From Clostridiales bacterium (GTDB taxonomy: Bacteria; Bacillota; Clostridia; Christensenellales; UBA1750): 53,706 nt of DNA. A program made the translations under genes and the position numbers. Where the stretch lies: assembly GCA_015056005.1 (NCBI GenBank), contig SVHB01000007.1, forward strand, positions 1-53,706, in the 5' to 3' direction. The first letter of the stretch is position 1. Each line of letters starts with the position of its first letter. A model generated the notes under the pieces. It saw only the letters and a program-made list of their open reading frames with translations, was not told the DNA's origin and did no database searches. This document shows positions 1 through 9,052 of the stretch, in pieces.

Positions 1-1113
1 CTTATAGGCAAAGGATACGTTTTCGAATTCCACGTCGCCGCGGATCGGTTCCCAGTTTTCCTTTTTGGGGTTGATCTGATCGCCGTATTTTTCAATAACG
101 TCATCCCTGTCCTTGATATCGGGCTCAGTCTCGATGAGGGACACGATACGCTCGGCAGCAGCCTGCGCGCTCTGAAGCTCGGTGAACATTCTGGCGATAT
201 TCTGGATGGGTTCAAACATCTGCATGGAATAGTTGATGAAGATGGTGAAGGTACCCAGAGTCATTGCGCCGGTGAACACATCATAGCCGCCCTTCCAAAG
301 CGCTATACCGGTAGCCAGAGTGCCGATTGCGGTAACAATGGGCATATAGATCGCGGAAAGCACGGAAGCATGGACGGAGGATTTCTTCATCCTTGCGGTG
401 ATATCCTTAAACTCCGAAAAGTTCCTGTCCTCGCGCACAAGGGTCTTGGTGGTCTTTGCGCCCACGATGCCCTCGTTGAAGGAGCCGGTAATCTGGGAAT
501 TGGTCTTCCTGACCTCACGCCAAACTGCGAGTATCTTTTTCTGGAAATACAAAGATACGACAGCCAGCAGGGGAACAACGCTGACAACAAGCAGCGCAAG
601 TCTCCAATCCCTCAAAAACATAATTGTGCAGGAGAAGATTATCATCGCGATAGCCCATACGATATCGACCATACCCCAGCCGATGATATCGGCAAGGCGC
701 TGAACGTCGCTGGTCATACGAGCCATGAGATAACCGGTGGGAGTTCTGTCATAGAAAGTGAAGGAAAGCTCCTGCAGGCGCTTAAAGCCCTTCATTCGTA
801 CATCGTAGCAGATGCCTGTCTCTATCCTTGCACTCTGCTTGATGAAGATATAAGTCGAAAGCGTGGAGCCGCATGCCATTAGCGCATAGGTCACTATGAA
901 CATTGGCATTTTGTTAAGGCTCGATGTTTCAATGATGTTGTCTATCGCGTAGCTGGTCATGAGCGGATAGAGCGCATCCAGCACGGCGGTAAGACCCATG
1001 CAGATCATGAGTGTTATGAGGTTCTTTTTATACGGGCGGGCATATATAAGGATCTGCTTCCACAGCCCGAAATCAAACCGTTTGGTATATTCCTGTTCCT
1101 GTGTAAACTGCAT
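1..1113 (-). CDS. ABC exporter half-transporter (TMD-NBD), 3' end outside window
   Basis: N-terminal 371 residues of an ABC-type multidrug/lipid exporter subunit. What is present is the six-helix membrane domain (about residues 20-320, with the intracellular-loop pattern RMTSDVQR) and the start of the nucleotide-binding domain (VEFENVSFAYK at the left edge). Walker A and later motifs lie outside the window. The ATG at 1113 follows CAGGAGGCAGT, a good ribosome binding site. It starts 12 nt after the stop of a second half-transporter, so the two are very likely co-transcribed and form a heterodimeric exporter of the BmrCD/LmrCD type. The substrate cannot be read from sequence. The gene is cut by the window, not visibly broken. 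Confidence 0.9.
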   Translation of the reverse strand, partial: MQFTQEQEYTKRFDFGLWKQILIYARPYKKNLITLMICMGLTAVLDALYPLMTSYAIDNIIETSSLNKMPMFIVTYALMACGSTLSTYIFIKQSARIETGICYDVRMKGFKRLQELSFTFYDRTPTGYLMARMTSDVQRLADIIGWGMVDIVWAIAMIIFSCTIMFLRDWRLALLVVSVVPLLAVVSLYFQKKILAVWREVRKTNSQITGSFNEGIVGAKTTKTLVREDRNFSEFKDITARMKKSSVHASVLSAIYMPIVTAIGTLATGIALWKGGYDVFTGAMTLGTFTIFINYSMQMFEPIQNIARMFTELQSAQAAAERIVSLIETEPDIKDRDDVIEKYGDQINPKKENWEPIRGDVEFENVSFAYK

Positions 1114-1125
1114 ACTGCCTCCTGT

Positions 1126-2940
1126 TTATGACGCAACTTCGCCCTGGAGCTCTTCCTCCAGCGAAGTCTGGATATTGAATATCCTTCTGTACAGACCGTC
1201 CTGCTCGATAAGCTCTTTATGAGTACCGTTCTGAGCGACCTTGCCGTTTTCAAGCACGAGGATCTTATCGGCCTGCATAAGGGTGGTGATCCTGTGCGCG
1301 ATAATGAAGGTGGTGGTCTGCTTGGTACGCTGAGAAAGTGCCTTTCTTATCTGAGCATCGGTCTCGGTATCAACAGCGGAGAGAGAATCGTCAAAGATAA
1401 GTATATCGTTATCCTTGAGAAGCGTTCTTGCTATGGAAACACGCTGTTTCTGACCGCCCGACAGGGTAACGCCTTTTTCGCCAACCATGGTCTCATAGCC
1501 GTTTTCGAATTCGTTGATAACATCATGCACAGCGGCGGTCCTTGCGGCTTCGAATATCTCCTCGTCCTTCATATCGGGGTTGGTGATGGCGATGTTTTCC
1601 CTGATGGTCTTGGAATAGAGGAAGGGCTCCTGAAGCACTATACCGACATGAGTTCTAAGATGCTTCTTGTCGATATCACGCAGCTCCACACCGCCGATCT
1701 TGATAGAACCGGAATCGTAATCATAAAGCCTTTGCAAAAGGTACATCAGCGTGCTCTTGCCCGAGCCCGTTGCGCCGAGTATAGCGACAGTCTCGCCCGG
1801 CTTTGCGGTAAAGGAAATGCCGTCAAGCACGGGCTTATCCTTCTCGTAAGCAAACTTTACGTTTTCAAATACGATCTCTTTATCGAGTTCGGGTGTGACC
1901 TTGTTTTCCTCGCCGTGGCTTTCGGGCTTCTGGCGAAGTACCTCGTCGATACGCTCAAGAGCAACCGTTGCCTTACCCATATCTGCAAGGGTACGCCCAA
2001 GCTGCCTTACGGGCCACATGAGCTGGTTTTCGTAGGAATAGAATATGGTCAGGGTACCGACCGTGATATTGCCGCGCACGACCTCAAAAATACCGAAGCA
2101 CAGCAAAAGAGCACGCTGCACGACCGCCATACCGTCGGAAATCGACCAGAACTTTGCGCTCTCGTGGTTGACCTTGAATATCTTATCCCTGAAATCCTTG
2201 CATCGCTCTTCAAACTTATCGATCTCATGGTGCTGAGTACCGAACGCACGCACAACGCGCATGCCGGAGAGGTTCTCCTGAAGCGTTGCGGACAGCGCAC
2301 CTTCGGAATAGTCGGCGTCGCGGAAGGTCGCGATGACCTTTTTGAAATAGAAGGCGGAGAAAAGGAAGATTGGGGGCATGGAAACGATAGCAATAAAGGT
2401 CATCTTGCCCGACAGCGGCAGAAGTATCGCAAGCGCGGTGGATACCAGCGCTACAGCGCGCACGATCTGCATGAGCTGTGCGGAAAGAAATCTTCTTACC
2501 GTTTCAACGTCGGAGGAGCATCTCTGAAGCAGATCGCCCGTTTCGACCTTTACATGATAGTTGTAGGAAAGGCTCTGAATGTGGTCGTACATTCTGTCTC
2601 TCAGGCTCTTTGCGATGTTTTCGCTTGCGGTGGAAGACCATTTTGCCTGACAGAAGGAGATGACGCCATTTAAGCAGCTGATGGTAAGCAGCGCAAGAGC
2701 ACATATCCAAAGGTTGCGCGCAACATAGCCCGTGCCGCCGATCTTTTCAACAAAATTAACGATTATGGCAGGTGCGTCAAGCGGCTTTTGCCCGATGAAC
2801 GAGTCGATCGTCCAGCCCAGCACCAGCGGGCTTGCAAAACCAAGCGCAACATTGCACAGCATCGCCGCGATCGAACCGAAGTACGGCAAGAAATTGCCCT
2901 TCAGCAGATCAAGGCAGAGTTTTAGGTGACGTCTGTTCAT
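1126..2940 (-). CDS. ABC exporter half-transporter, BmrC/YheI-like
   Basis: 604 residues, a full TMD-NBD exporter subunit. Membrane domain about residues 20-310. NBD about 350-590 with Walker A GATGSGKST, Q-loop VLQEPFLYS, signature LSGGQKQR, Walker B ILIFDDSLSAVD and H-loop IAHR. Asp, not the usual catalytic Glu, follows Walker B (DDSLSAVD). That is typical of the degenerate-site partner in heterodimeric exporters, so the pair with the downstream gene is probably asymmetric. It is the first structural gene behind a promoter, a short leader ORF and a terminator-like hairpin (3025-3248). AGAAGGA precedes the ATG. Drug export is inferred from the leader arrangement, not from substrate residues. 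Confidence 0.92.
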   Translation of the reverse strand: MNRRHLKLCLDLLKGNFLPYFGSIAAMLCNVALGFASPLVLGWTIDSFIGQKPLDAPAIIVNFVEKIGGTGYVARNLWICALALLTISCLNGVISFCQAKWSSTASENIAKSLRDRMYDHIQSLSYNYHVKVETGDLLQRCSSDVETVRRFLSAQLMQIVRAVALVSTALAILLPLSGKMTFIAIVSMPPIFLFSAFYFKKVIATFRDADYSEGALSATLQENLSGMRVVRAFGTQHHEIDKFEERCKDFRDKIFKVNHESAKFWSISDGMAVVQRALLLCFGIFEVVRGNITVGTLTIFYSYENQLMWPVRQLGRTLADMGKATVALERIDEVLRQKPESHGEENKVTPELDKEIVFENVKFAYEKDKPVLDGISFTAKPGETVAILGATGSGKSTLMYLLQRLYDYDSGSIKIGGVELRDIDKKHLRTHVGIVLQEPFLYSKTIRENIAITNPDMKDEEIFEAARTAAVHDVINEFENGYETMVGEKGVTLSGGQKQRVSIARTLLKDNDILIFDDSLSAVDTETDAQIRKALSQRTKQTTTFIIAHRITTLMQADKILVLENGKVAQNGTHKELIEQDGLYRRIFNIQTSLEEELQGEVAS

Positions 2941-3024
2941 AAGATCCTTCTTTCTGTCTGTATTTTAACCGATGTTGATACGAAGTTCATTGCTATGCCC
3001 GCAGCTTTACCTGCACAAATACGT

Positions 3025-3053
3025 AAAAAAACCGCGGTCATATTGCCCGCGGC
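3025..3053 (-). terminator. Intrinsic terminator / attenuator upstream of ABC exporter operon
   Basis: On the minus strand CCGCGG (3052-3047), a 9-nt loop and CCGCGG (3037-3032) are followed directly by seven T (3031-3025). This is a classic rho-independent terminator. It lies between a short leader ORF (stop at 3076) and the first exporter gene (start 2940), with no other gene in between, so it fits a regulated attenuator better than an operon end. Confidence 0.75.
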
Positions 3054-3075
3054 CGCTATTTAACGCTATCTTATG

Positions 3076-3183
3076 TCAAATACAGCGACGCACAGGCAGA
3101 CTTATCCCTTTGACAGCTCTGAGAGATACCTGAAAAACGGACTCATACGCATCGATCTCAAAATTGATGAAATTCTTCTTCAT
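3076..3183 (-). CDS. 35-residue leader peptide, BmrB-like position
   Basis: Small ORF starting MKKNFINFEID and ending LPVRRCI. Its ATG (3183-3181) follows AAAGGAGG with 11 nt spacing, and it lies about 35 nt downstream of a perfect consensus promoter. The stop at 3078-3076 is 23 nt upstream of the terminator hairpin stem. It has no recognisable domain. A translated leader, then a terminator, then two ABC exporter genes is the arrangement of bmrBCD in Bacillus subtilis, where ribosome stalling on the leader relieves termination. The sequence itself has no similarity to BmrB that I can recognise, so the role rests on layout only. It could also be a remnant of a lost gene. Confidence 0.6.
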   Translation of the reverse strand: MKKNFINFEIDAYESVFQVSLRAVKGISLPVRRCI

Positions 3184-3219
3184 GCCTGCCGGCGCCTCCT
3201 TTCTTTATCAGTTATTGAA

Positions 3220-3248
3220 ATTATATCAATCCGATATTGCTTTGTCAA
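3220..3248 (-). promoter_or_regulatory. Perfect sigma-A promoter for leader and ABC exporter operon
   Basis: TTGACA (3248-3243), 17 nt, TATAAT (3225-3220) on the minus strand: an exact match to both consensus hexamers with optimal spacing. It begins 25 bp after the deoB stop. A promoter this strong in front of an exporter suggests that control is exercised downstream of initiation. Confidence 0.88.
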
Positions 3249-3272
3249 TAGTCACGAACAAATATTTGCCAA

Positions 3273-4391
3273 TCAGGCTTCAAGCATTGCTTCAACCGCC
3301 TTGGAAACATAGGCAAACGATCTTTTGGTACCAAGATTCTTAGGCTCGATGCCCTTGCCGTAAACAAGCAGCGGCACATATTCCCTGCTGTGATCCGTGG
3401 ATTCGGTCAGGGGGTCGCAGCCGTGATCTGCGGTTATCATCATGCAGTCGCCATCTTTTAAGTGCGACATGAAATCCTCAAATCTCTTATCGAGCCTTTC
3501 CATCTCGTCGGCAAAGCCCTCCACATCGTTTCTGTGCCCGTAATGCATATCAAAATCGATGAGATTCACAAAAACAAGACCGGAAAAAGCCTCATCTGCA
3601 AGCTGTGCTGCTTTTTCCATAGAGGATGCGGTGCTCGTGGTATGATATGACTGCGTAAGCCCTCTGAAATTGAAAATATCCTCGATCTTTCCCACACCGA
3701 CTGTTTCAAAGCCCTTTGCGCTTAACCTGTCAAGCGCATTTTCGGGCGGATCGAGCGAAAAATCACGCCTGTCTGAGGTACGCTTAAAATTGCCCGGCTC
3801 ACCCACAAACGGTCTTGCGATCACCCTGCCAACGCTGCTCATCTTACGTGCTATGGTGCACAGCTCATAAAGCCTTTCAAGGGGCACGATATCCGTATGA
3901 GCTGCAAGCTGCAGAACCGAATCTGCGGAGGTATAGATGATCGGCTTGCCGGTACTGATGTGTTCTTTGCCCAGCCTTTCGATTATCTCGGTGCCGGAAG
4001 CCGCCTCATTTCCCAAAAAGCCCACGCCGCATCTTCTTTCAAGCTCATCCATAAAGTCCTTGGGGAATCCGTCCGGATAGGTCGGGAAGGGCTCTTTCAG
4101 CTCTATTCCCATAAGCTCCCAATGCCCGGTGGTGGTGTCCTTGCCCTTTGAGACCTCCATGAGCCGCATATGTGCCGCTATGGGTTCCGGATTCCCGACT
4201 CCCATATTCGCGCCGTCTATGTTATAAAGCCCAAGCTTATAAAAGGTGGGTAAAACCTTCCTGCCTGCCATAGCATGTTTTAATGTATGAGAGCCTTGGT
4301 CGCCGTAATCAGCTGCATCGGGTGCTTCGCCAATGCCGACTCCGTCCATAACAAAAACAAATACGCGCTCAAACTTTCCAAATTCGCTCAA
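3273..4391 (-). CDS. deoB: Phosphopentomutase
   Basis: 372 residues from a TTG start. Interconverts ribose (or deoxyribose) 1- and 5-phosphates in nucleoside salvage; cytosolic, Mn-dependent, alkaline phosphatase superfamily. Visible motifs: N-terminal metal site VFVMDGVGIGEAPDA, phosphorylated Thr region DTTTGHWE, FVNLIDFDMHYGHRND and TADHGCDP metal ligands near the C-terminus. The TTG at 4391 is chosen because GGGAGGTG lies 6 nt upstream; reading further upstream adds about 74 residues absent from the family and crosses the promoter. A -10 box sits at 4430-4425. The gene appears monocistronic, with no purine phosphorylase beside it. Confidence 0.95.
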   Translation of the reverse strand: MSEFGKFERVFVFVMDGVGIGEAPDAADYGDQGSHTLKHAMAGRKVLPTFYKLGLYNIDGANMGVGNPEPIAAHMRLMEVSKGKDTTTGHWELMGIELKEPFPTYPDGFPKDFMDELERRCGVGFLGNEAASGTEIIERLGKEHISTGKPIIYTSADSVLQLAAHTDIVPLERLYELCTIARKMSSVGRVIARPFVGEPGNFKRTSDRRDFSLDPPENALDRLSAKGFETVGVGKIEDIFNFRGLTQSYHTTSTASSMEKAAQLADEAFSGLVFVNLIDFDMHYGHRNDVEGFADEMERLDKRFEDFMSHLKDGDCMMITADHGCDPLTESTDHSREYVPLLVYGKGIEPKNLGTKRSFAYVSKAVEAMLEA

Positions 4392-4424
4392 CAAAAACAC
4401 CTCCCAAATTATCCTTACATATTC

Positions 4425-4430
4425 ATTATA
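4425..4430 (-). promoter_or_regulatory. -10 box of deoB promoter
   Basis: TATAAT on the minus strand, about 34 nt before the deoB TTG start. No good -35 hexamer is seen at 16-18 nt (best TGTAAA), so activator help or weak basal expression is possible. Confidence 0.55.
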
Positions 4431-4463
4431 CCAAATATTCCCGCTGTTTACACTAAAAAAGCA

Positions 4464-4492
4464 AAATAAAAAAGGGACGGTAAACCGTCCCT
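4464..4492 (-). terminator. Intrinsic terminator of the sugar isomerase gene
   Basis: Minus strand: AGGGACGG, a 4-nt loop, CCGTCCCT (4492-4473), then a T-rich run (4472-4464). It follows the stop at 4505 by 12 nt and separates the purL-isomerase unit from deoB. Confidence 0.85.
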
Positions 4493-4504
4493 GAAAAAAC
4501 CGAA

Positions 4505-5278
4505 TTAGTCGGTCCAACCGTACTTCATGAGGAAGTCGCGGCTTTCCTTGAGGCACTCGAAGGGATCCTTGGGGCAAACATCCTGCTCGATGAAAGCGTA
4601 TTTTACGCCGCAAGCGTCGCAGGCTGCGAGGATGCCGTTATCACCATCATAGTGCATGTTGCCCTGACCGAGGGAGAGCATGATGTTCTCGCGCTCGGGG
4701 CCCATACCCATATCCTTGAAGTGGATGATATCGCCGCGGCCCTTGTTCTTGTAGATCCATTCGATGGGATCTGCGCCGGCCTTCTGTACCCAGTAGGTGT
4801 CCTGCTCGAACTGAACTGCGTCAGAGGTGTTTTCCATGAGGATCTCCAGAGCGCGCTTGTCGCCGTACTTCACGAACTCGAAGTTGTGGTTATGATATAC
4901 GAACTGCAGGCCGTTGTCGCGCAGCTTCTTTGCCCATTCGTCAGCGAGCTTTGCAAATGCCCAGAAGCCTTCTTCGCTGCGATACTCCTGGGGCAGGCCG
5001 CCGATGCCGATATAGGGGCTTTCCCAAGCCTTATGCTTCTTTACGGTAGCCTCGAAGTTATCGGTGATGTCGGAGAACTGAATGTGAGTTACGATGCACT
5101 TAAGATCGTTCTTCTTAAGCTGCTCTGCAACGAACTCTACGGGGATGTCCTTGCCGATACCGGAGATCTGGACATTCTTGAAGCCGATATCCGCAACTTT
5201 CTTAAAGGAAGCAGCGAGATCTTCGGGGGTCTGGCAGTGCATTCTGACAGTATACAGCTGTGCACCAATTTTAGTCAT
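4505..5278 (-). CDS. Sugar phosphate isomerase/epimerase (xylose isomerase-like TIM barrel)
   Basis: 257 residues starting MTKIGAQLYTVR, the usual opening of the AP endonuclease family 2 / xylose isomerase-like TIM-barrel proteins (IolE/IolI/YcjR group). Likely metal-site segments are THIQ after strand 3, YHNHNFEF after strand 4, FEQDTYW and IIHFKDM. The C-terminal YAFIEQD is also typical. Substrate unknown: relatives act on inositol derivatives, keto-sugars or hydroxypyruvate, and no sugar operon is nearby to narrow it. Strong site AAGGAGG before the ATG. It follows purL by 50 nt and ends in a clear terminator. Confidence 0.85.
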   Translation of the reverse strand: MTKIGAQLYTVRMHCQTPEDLAASFKKVADIGFKNVQISGIGKDIPVEFVAEQLKKNDLKCIVTHIQFSDITDNFEATVKKHKAWESPYIGIGGLPQEYRSEEGFWAFAKLADEWAKKLRDNGLQFVYHNHNFEFVKYGDKRALEILMENTSDAVQFEQDTYWVQKAGADPIEWIYKNKGRGDIIHFKDMGMGPERENIMLSLGQGNMHYDGDNGILAACDACGVKYAFIEQDVCPKDPFECLKESRDFLMKYGWTD

Positions 5279-5328
5279 CGTGTGGTTCCTCCTTTTATTT
5301 TTAAGGCTATCTTATTATAAGCCTTATA

Positions 5329-8300
5329 TTACTTAAAGTAGTTTACACCGGACTCAAAGAGCTTCTGATCGGTATTGCCGGGAGCGTTGATGCCGACATG
5401 GTCGCCCATACGCTCGGAGTGACCCATCTTGCCAAGGACTCTGCCGTCGGGAGAGGTGATGCCCTCGATGGCGTACATGGAGCCGTTGGGGTTGAATGGC
5501 ATTTCCTTGACGGGCTCGCCTTCGAAGTTTACGTACTGGGTCGCTACCTGACCGTTTGCAAACAGAGCGCGGATCTCCTCATCGGTGCCGACGAAGCGGC
5601 CTTCGCCGTGGGAGATGGCGATGGTGTGGATATCGCCCTCTTCTACGCCTGCAAACCAGGGAGACTTAACGGAAGTGATCTTGGTGGAGACCACTCTTGC
5701 GGCATGGCGGCCAACGGTGTTGAAGGTAAGAGTGGGAGCGGTGGGAGCGGTTTCCCTGATCTCGCCGTAAGGCACAAGACCGGTCTTGATAAGAGCCTGG
5801 AAGCCGTTGCAGATACCAAGGGCCAGACCGTCACGCTTATAAAGCAGGTTCATAACAGCCTCTGCGACCTGAGGATTCTTCAAGGTTGCAGCAATGAACT
5901 TGCCGGAGCCGTCGGGCTCGTCGCCGCCGGAGAAGCCGCCGGGCAGCATGAGGATCTGAGAATTGTTGATGCGCCTTACCATCTCCTCGATGGATTCTGC
6001 GATCTGAGCGGCGGTACGGTTGCGGATAACGAATACATCCGCCTCGCCGCCTGCAAGATTGAACGCCCTTGCGGTATCATATTCGCAGTTGGTGCCGGGA
6101 TATACGGGGATGAATACTCTGGGCTTTGCGGTCTTGATAACGGGACGCGCGGTGTTGCGGGTGCTGCCGTTATTGGTAACTTCGGGGTACTTGCCCTCTT
6201 CGCCGACCTTGGAGGGGAACACCTTGGTGAGGGTGTTTTCCCAAGCGGAGTATGCTTCCTCGATGGAAACGGTGTTGCCGCCGGCAATGATCATTTCCTC
6301 AGAAATGGTATCGCCGATAGCAGTGAAGCCGAAAGGTACATTCCTGCACTCAACGATGATATCGCCGATATAGGGAGTAAACAGGTTTACGCCGTCAAAT
6401 ACGTTGACGCCGATGCGGTTGCCGAATGCCATCTTGGAAATGGCTGCTGCATAGCCGCCTTCGCCTACTACATATGCACTTATTACATTGCCCTTCTTTA
6501 TTTCGCCGTTCAGGGTCTTAAATCCTGCCATTGCGGCCTTGAGATCAGGCAGCATATTTTCGTCGCGGGAGATCTTGAGCACTGCAAGCTTGTGACCTGC
6601 TGCCTTGAGTTCGGGAGTGATGATGTCGCCAATATCCTGCGCGCTTACAGCGAAGCTTACAAGAGTGGGGGGAACATCCAGATCGCCGAACGAACCGCTC
6701 ATGGAGTCCTTGCCGCCGATAGCGGGAAGGCCGAGTTCGCGCTGAGCATGGAATGCACCGAGCAGAGCGGAAAGGGGCTTGCCCCAGCGCTTGGGATCGG
6801 TACCGAGCTTTTCAAAGAATTCCTGCAGGGTGAGCCTTGCTTTTTCTGCATTGCCGCCAGCTGCCGCAATCTTTGCCACGGATTCGAGAACCGCGTAAAC
6901 CGCGCCGTGGAAGGGAGACTGATAGGAAAGATCGGGGCTGAAGCCGTGCGCCATGAGGGTGCAGGTGCGGGTCTCGCCGGGAACGGGGATCTTAGCGCAC
7001 ATCGCCTGAGTCTCGGTAGCGGAGAACTTGCCGCCGTAGGGATACAGAACGGAAGACGCGCCGATGGAGGAGTCAAACCTTTCGACCAGACCTCTCTGAG
7101 AACAGACATTGAGCTGAGAGAGGTTGTCCAGCCAGGAAATATTCCTCTCGCTGAAGTAATTGCCGGCGTCTGCCTTTTCGACATGAGCCTTTGCAAACTG
7201 AGCGGCGCCGTTGGTATCAAGGAAGCTTCTTTCAAGATCAACGATAGTGCCGCCGCGGAACTTCATGACCAGCCTGGGCTCTTCGGTGACTCTGGCTACG
7301 ATAACGCCGTTCAGGTTCTCCTGATCGGCAAGGGCGAGGAACTTCTCTGCATCTTCAGCGCCGACAACAACAGCCATGCGCTCCTGAGATTCGGAAATAG
7401 CAAGCTCGGTGCCGGTAAGGCCATCGTACTTCTTGGGAACTGCGTCGAGGTTGATGAGCAGACCGTCTGCCAATTCGCCGATAGCTACGCAAACGCCGCC
7501 TGCGCCGAAGTCGTTGCATCTCTTGATGAGCTGAGCTGCTTCCTTATTTCTGAAAAGCCTCTGCAGAGCGCGCTCTGTGGGAGGATTGCCCTTTTGAACT
7601 TCCGCGCCGCAGGTCTCAAGGGACTTCAAGTCATGAGCCTTGGAGGAGCCGGTAGCACCGCCGCAGCCGTCACGACCGGTAGCGCCGCCGACCAAAATTA
7701 CGAGGTCGCCGTCCTGGGGCTTTTCACGCCTTACGTTTTCCTTGGGAGCAGCGCCGATTACCGCGCCAAGCTCCATATGCTTTGCAACATAACCGTCGTG
7801 ATAGATCTCTTTTACGATACCGGTAGCAAGGCCGATCTGGTTGCCGTAGCTGGAATAACCAGCTGCAGCGCCGGTAGAGATCTTCCTCTGGGAGAGCTTG
7901 CCCTCAAGAGTCTCGCTGTGGGGCTTTCTGACATCGGCGCAGCCGGTGATGCGCATCGCCTGATATACATAGCTTCTGCCGGAGAGGGGATCGCGGATAG
8001 CACCGCCGAGGCAGGTCGCCGCGCCGCCGAAGGGCTCGATCTCGGTGGGATGGTTATGAGTCTCGTTTTTGAACATGATGAGATAGGGAACTTCAACGCC
8101 GTCGATGTTTGCGGTAACATTGATGGAGCAGGCGTTGATCTCATCGGAAACATCAAGGTCGTCCGCCATGCCCCACTTGGTCAGAAGCTTGGGAGCGATG
8201 GTGGCGATATCCATGAGGGTAACGGGCTTTGTTCTGTTTATCTCTTTCCTTGCGGCAAGATAATCGGCAAACGCCTTTTCAACAGCTGCCGCTTCCTTGC

Positions 8301-9012
8301 CGAAGCTTACATCGGTGAGCTCGGAGAGGAAGGTGGTATGACGGCAGTGATCGGACCAATAGGTATCGATGACCTTGAGCTCGGTCTCGGTGGGATCGCG
8401 CTTGACGGATGCAAAATAATCCCTGACGCAAATGAGGTCGGCCTTGGTCATAGCCATTCCGCGTTCCTTTACCATAGCGTCGATCGCATCATCATCAAGG
8501 GAAATGAAGCCTTCGATCACGGGAACATCGGGAGCAACGGGCATTACCTCGTCCAGAGTTTCGGGCTTTTCAAGGGTTACTTCGCTGCTTTCAACGGGGT
8601 TGATGAGATAGCCCTTGATGGTATCAACATCTGCATCGGAAAGCTCGCCGCCGATAACATAAACATTGGCGCATTTGATCCTGGGACGCTCTTTGCAGGT
8701 GATGAGCTGAACGCACTGCGCTGCGCTGTCGGCGCGCTGGTCGTACTGACCGGGAAGGTAAGCGGTAGCAAATACTACGCCCGAGGTCTCAGGCATGTCC
8801 TCAAGATAAACATTGTCCGCATTGGGTTCGGAGAATACGATATTCTTGGACATATCGAACTGTTCCTGATCAAGGCCCTCGATATCGTATCTGCGCATGA
8901 TGCGCACGGAATCGGCCGCGGTCACACCAAGGTTCTGGCGGATCTCGGACAACAGGCCCTGAGCTTCGATATCAAAGCCCGGTTTCTTTTCTGCATACAA
9001 CCTGTAAACCAT
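5329..9012 (-). CDS. purL: Phosphoribosylformylglycinamidine synthase, fused PurL-PurQ type
   Basis: 1227 residues. Converts FGAR, glutamine and ATP to FGAM in de novo purine synthesis. Length and order match the single-chain clostridial form: N-terminal PurS-like region, two AIRS-type ATP domains (NETHNHPTEIEPFGGAATC about residues 315-335; second half with GGKDSMSG) and a C-terminal class I glutaminase domain (PGTNCEYD, MLPGGFSGGDEPDG, nucleophile Cys in GICNGFQ). The ATG at 9012 follows a modest AGGGG site. It starts 40 nt after the kinase gene and has no other pur genes around it. No purine riboswitch fits in the gap. Confidence 0.96.
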   Translation of the reverse strand: MVYRLYAEKKPGFDIEAQGLLSEIRQNLGVTAADSVRIMRRYDIEGLDQEQFDMSKNIVFSEPNADNVYLEDMPETSGVVFATAYLPGQYDQRADSAAQCVQLITCKERPRIKCANVYVIGGELSDADVDTIKGYLINPVESSEVTLEKPETLDEVMPVAPDVPVIEGFISLDDDAIDAMVKERGMAMTKADLICVRDYFASVKRDPTETELKVIDTYWSDHCRHTTFLSELTDVSFGKEAAAVEKAFADYLAARKEINRTKPVTLMDIATIAPKLLTKWGMADDLDVSDEINACSINVTANIDGVEVPYLIMFKNETHNHPTEIEPFGGAATCLGGAIRDPLSGRSYVYQAMRITGCADVRKPHSETLEGKLSQRKISTGAAAGYSSYGNQIGLATGIVKEIYHDGYVAKHMELGAVIGAAPKENVRREKPQDGDLVILVGGATGRDGCGGATGSSKAHDLKSLETCGAEVQKGNPPTERALQRLFRNKEAAQLIKRCNDFGAGGVCVAIGELADGLLINLDAVPKKYDGLTGTELAISESQERMAVVVGAEDAEKFLALADQENLNGVIVARVTEEPRLVMKFRGGTIVDLERSFLDTNGAAQFAKAHVEKADAGNYFSERNISWLDNLSQLNVCSQRGLVERFDSSIGASSVLYPYGGKFSATETQAMCAKIPVPGETRTCTLMAHGFSPDLSYQSPFHGAVYAVLESVAKIAAAGGNAEKARLTLQEFFEKLGTDPKRWGKPLSALLGAFHAQRELGLPAIGGKDSMSGSFGDLDVPPTLVSFAVSAQDIGDIITPELKAAGHKLAVLKISRDENMLPDLKAAMAGFKTLNGEIKKGNVISAYVVGEGGYAAAISKMAFGNRIGVNVFDGVNLFTPYIGDIIVECRNVPFGFTAIGDTISEEMIIAGGNTVSIEEAYSAWENTLTKVFPSKVGEEGKYPEVTNNGSTRNTARPVIKTAKPRVFIPVYPGTNCEYDTARAFNLAGGEADVFVIRNRTAAQIAESIEEMVRRINNSQILMLPGGFSGGDEPDGSGKFIAATLKNPQVAEAVMNLLYKRDGLALGICNGFQALIKTGLVPYGEIRETAPTAPTLTFNTVGRHAARVVSTKITSVKSPWFAGVEEGDIHTIAISHGEGRFVGTDEEIRALFANGQVATQYVNFEGEPVKEMPFNPNGSMYAIEGITSPDGRVLGKMGHSERMGDHVGINAPGNTDQKLFESGVNYFK

Positions 9013-9052
9013 GTTAAAAACCCCTGCTCTTTATAATTATTTTTAGTGTAAA

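Noticed and set aside
1219-2673. 484-codon plus-strand frame inside the ABC exporter gene
   Set aside because: Antisense shadow of a gene with all Walker and signature motifs; no ribosome site.
4392-4613. Upstream extension of deoB
   Set aside because: It would cross the -10 box and the terminator of the neighbouring gene. The TTG at 4391 has a strong ribosome site and gives the family N-terminus.
5398-9036. 1212-codon open frame on the plus strand
   Set aside because: It lies wholly antisense to purL, whose full family motifs are intact. The frame is a by-product of codon bias and lacks a ribosome site and known domains.
8960-9052. Purine riboswitch before purL
   Set aside because: Only 40 nt separate the kinase stop and the purL start; no purine aptamer could fit and none is seen.
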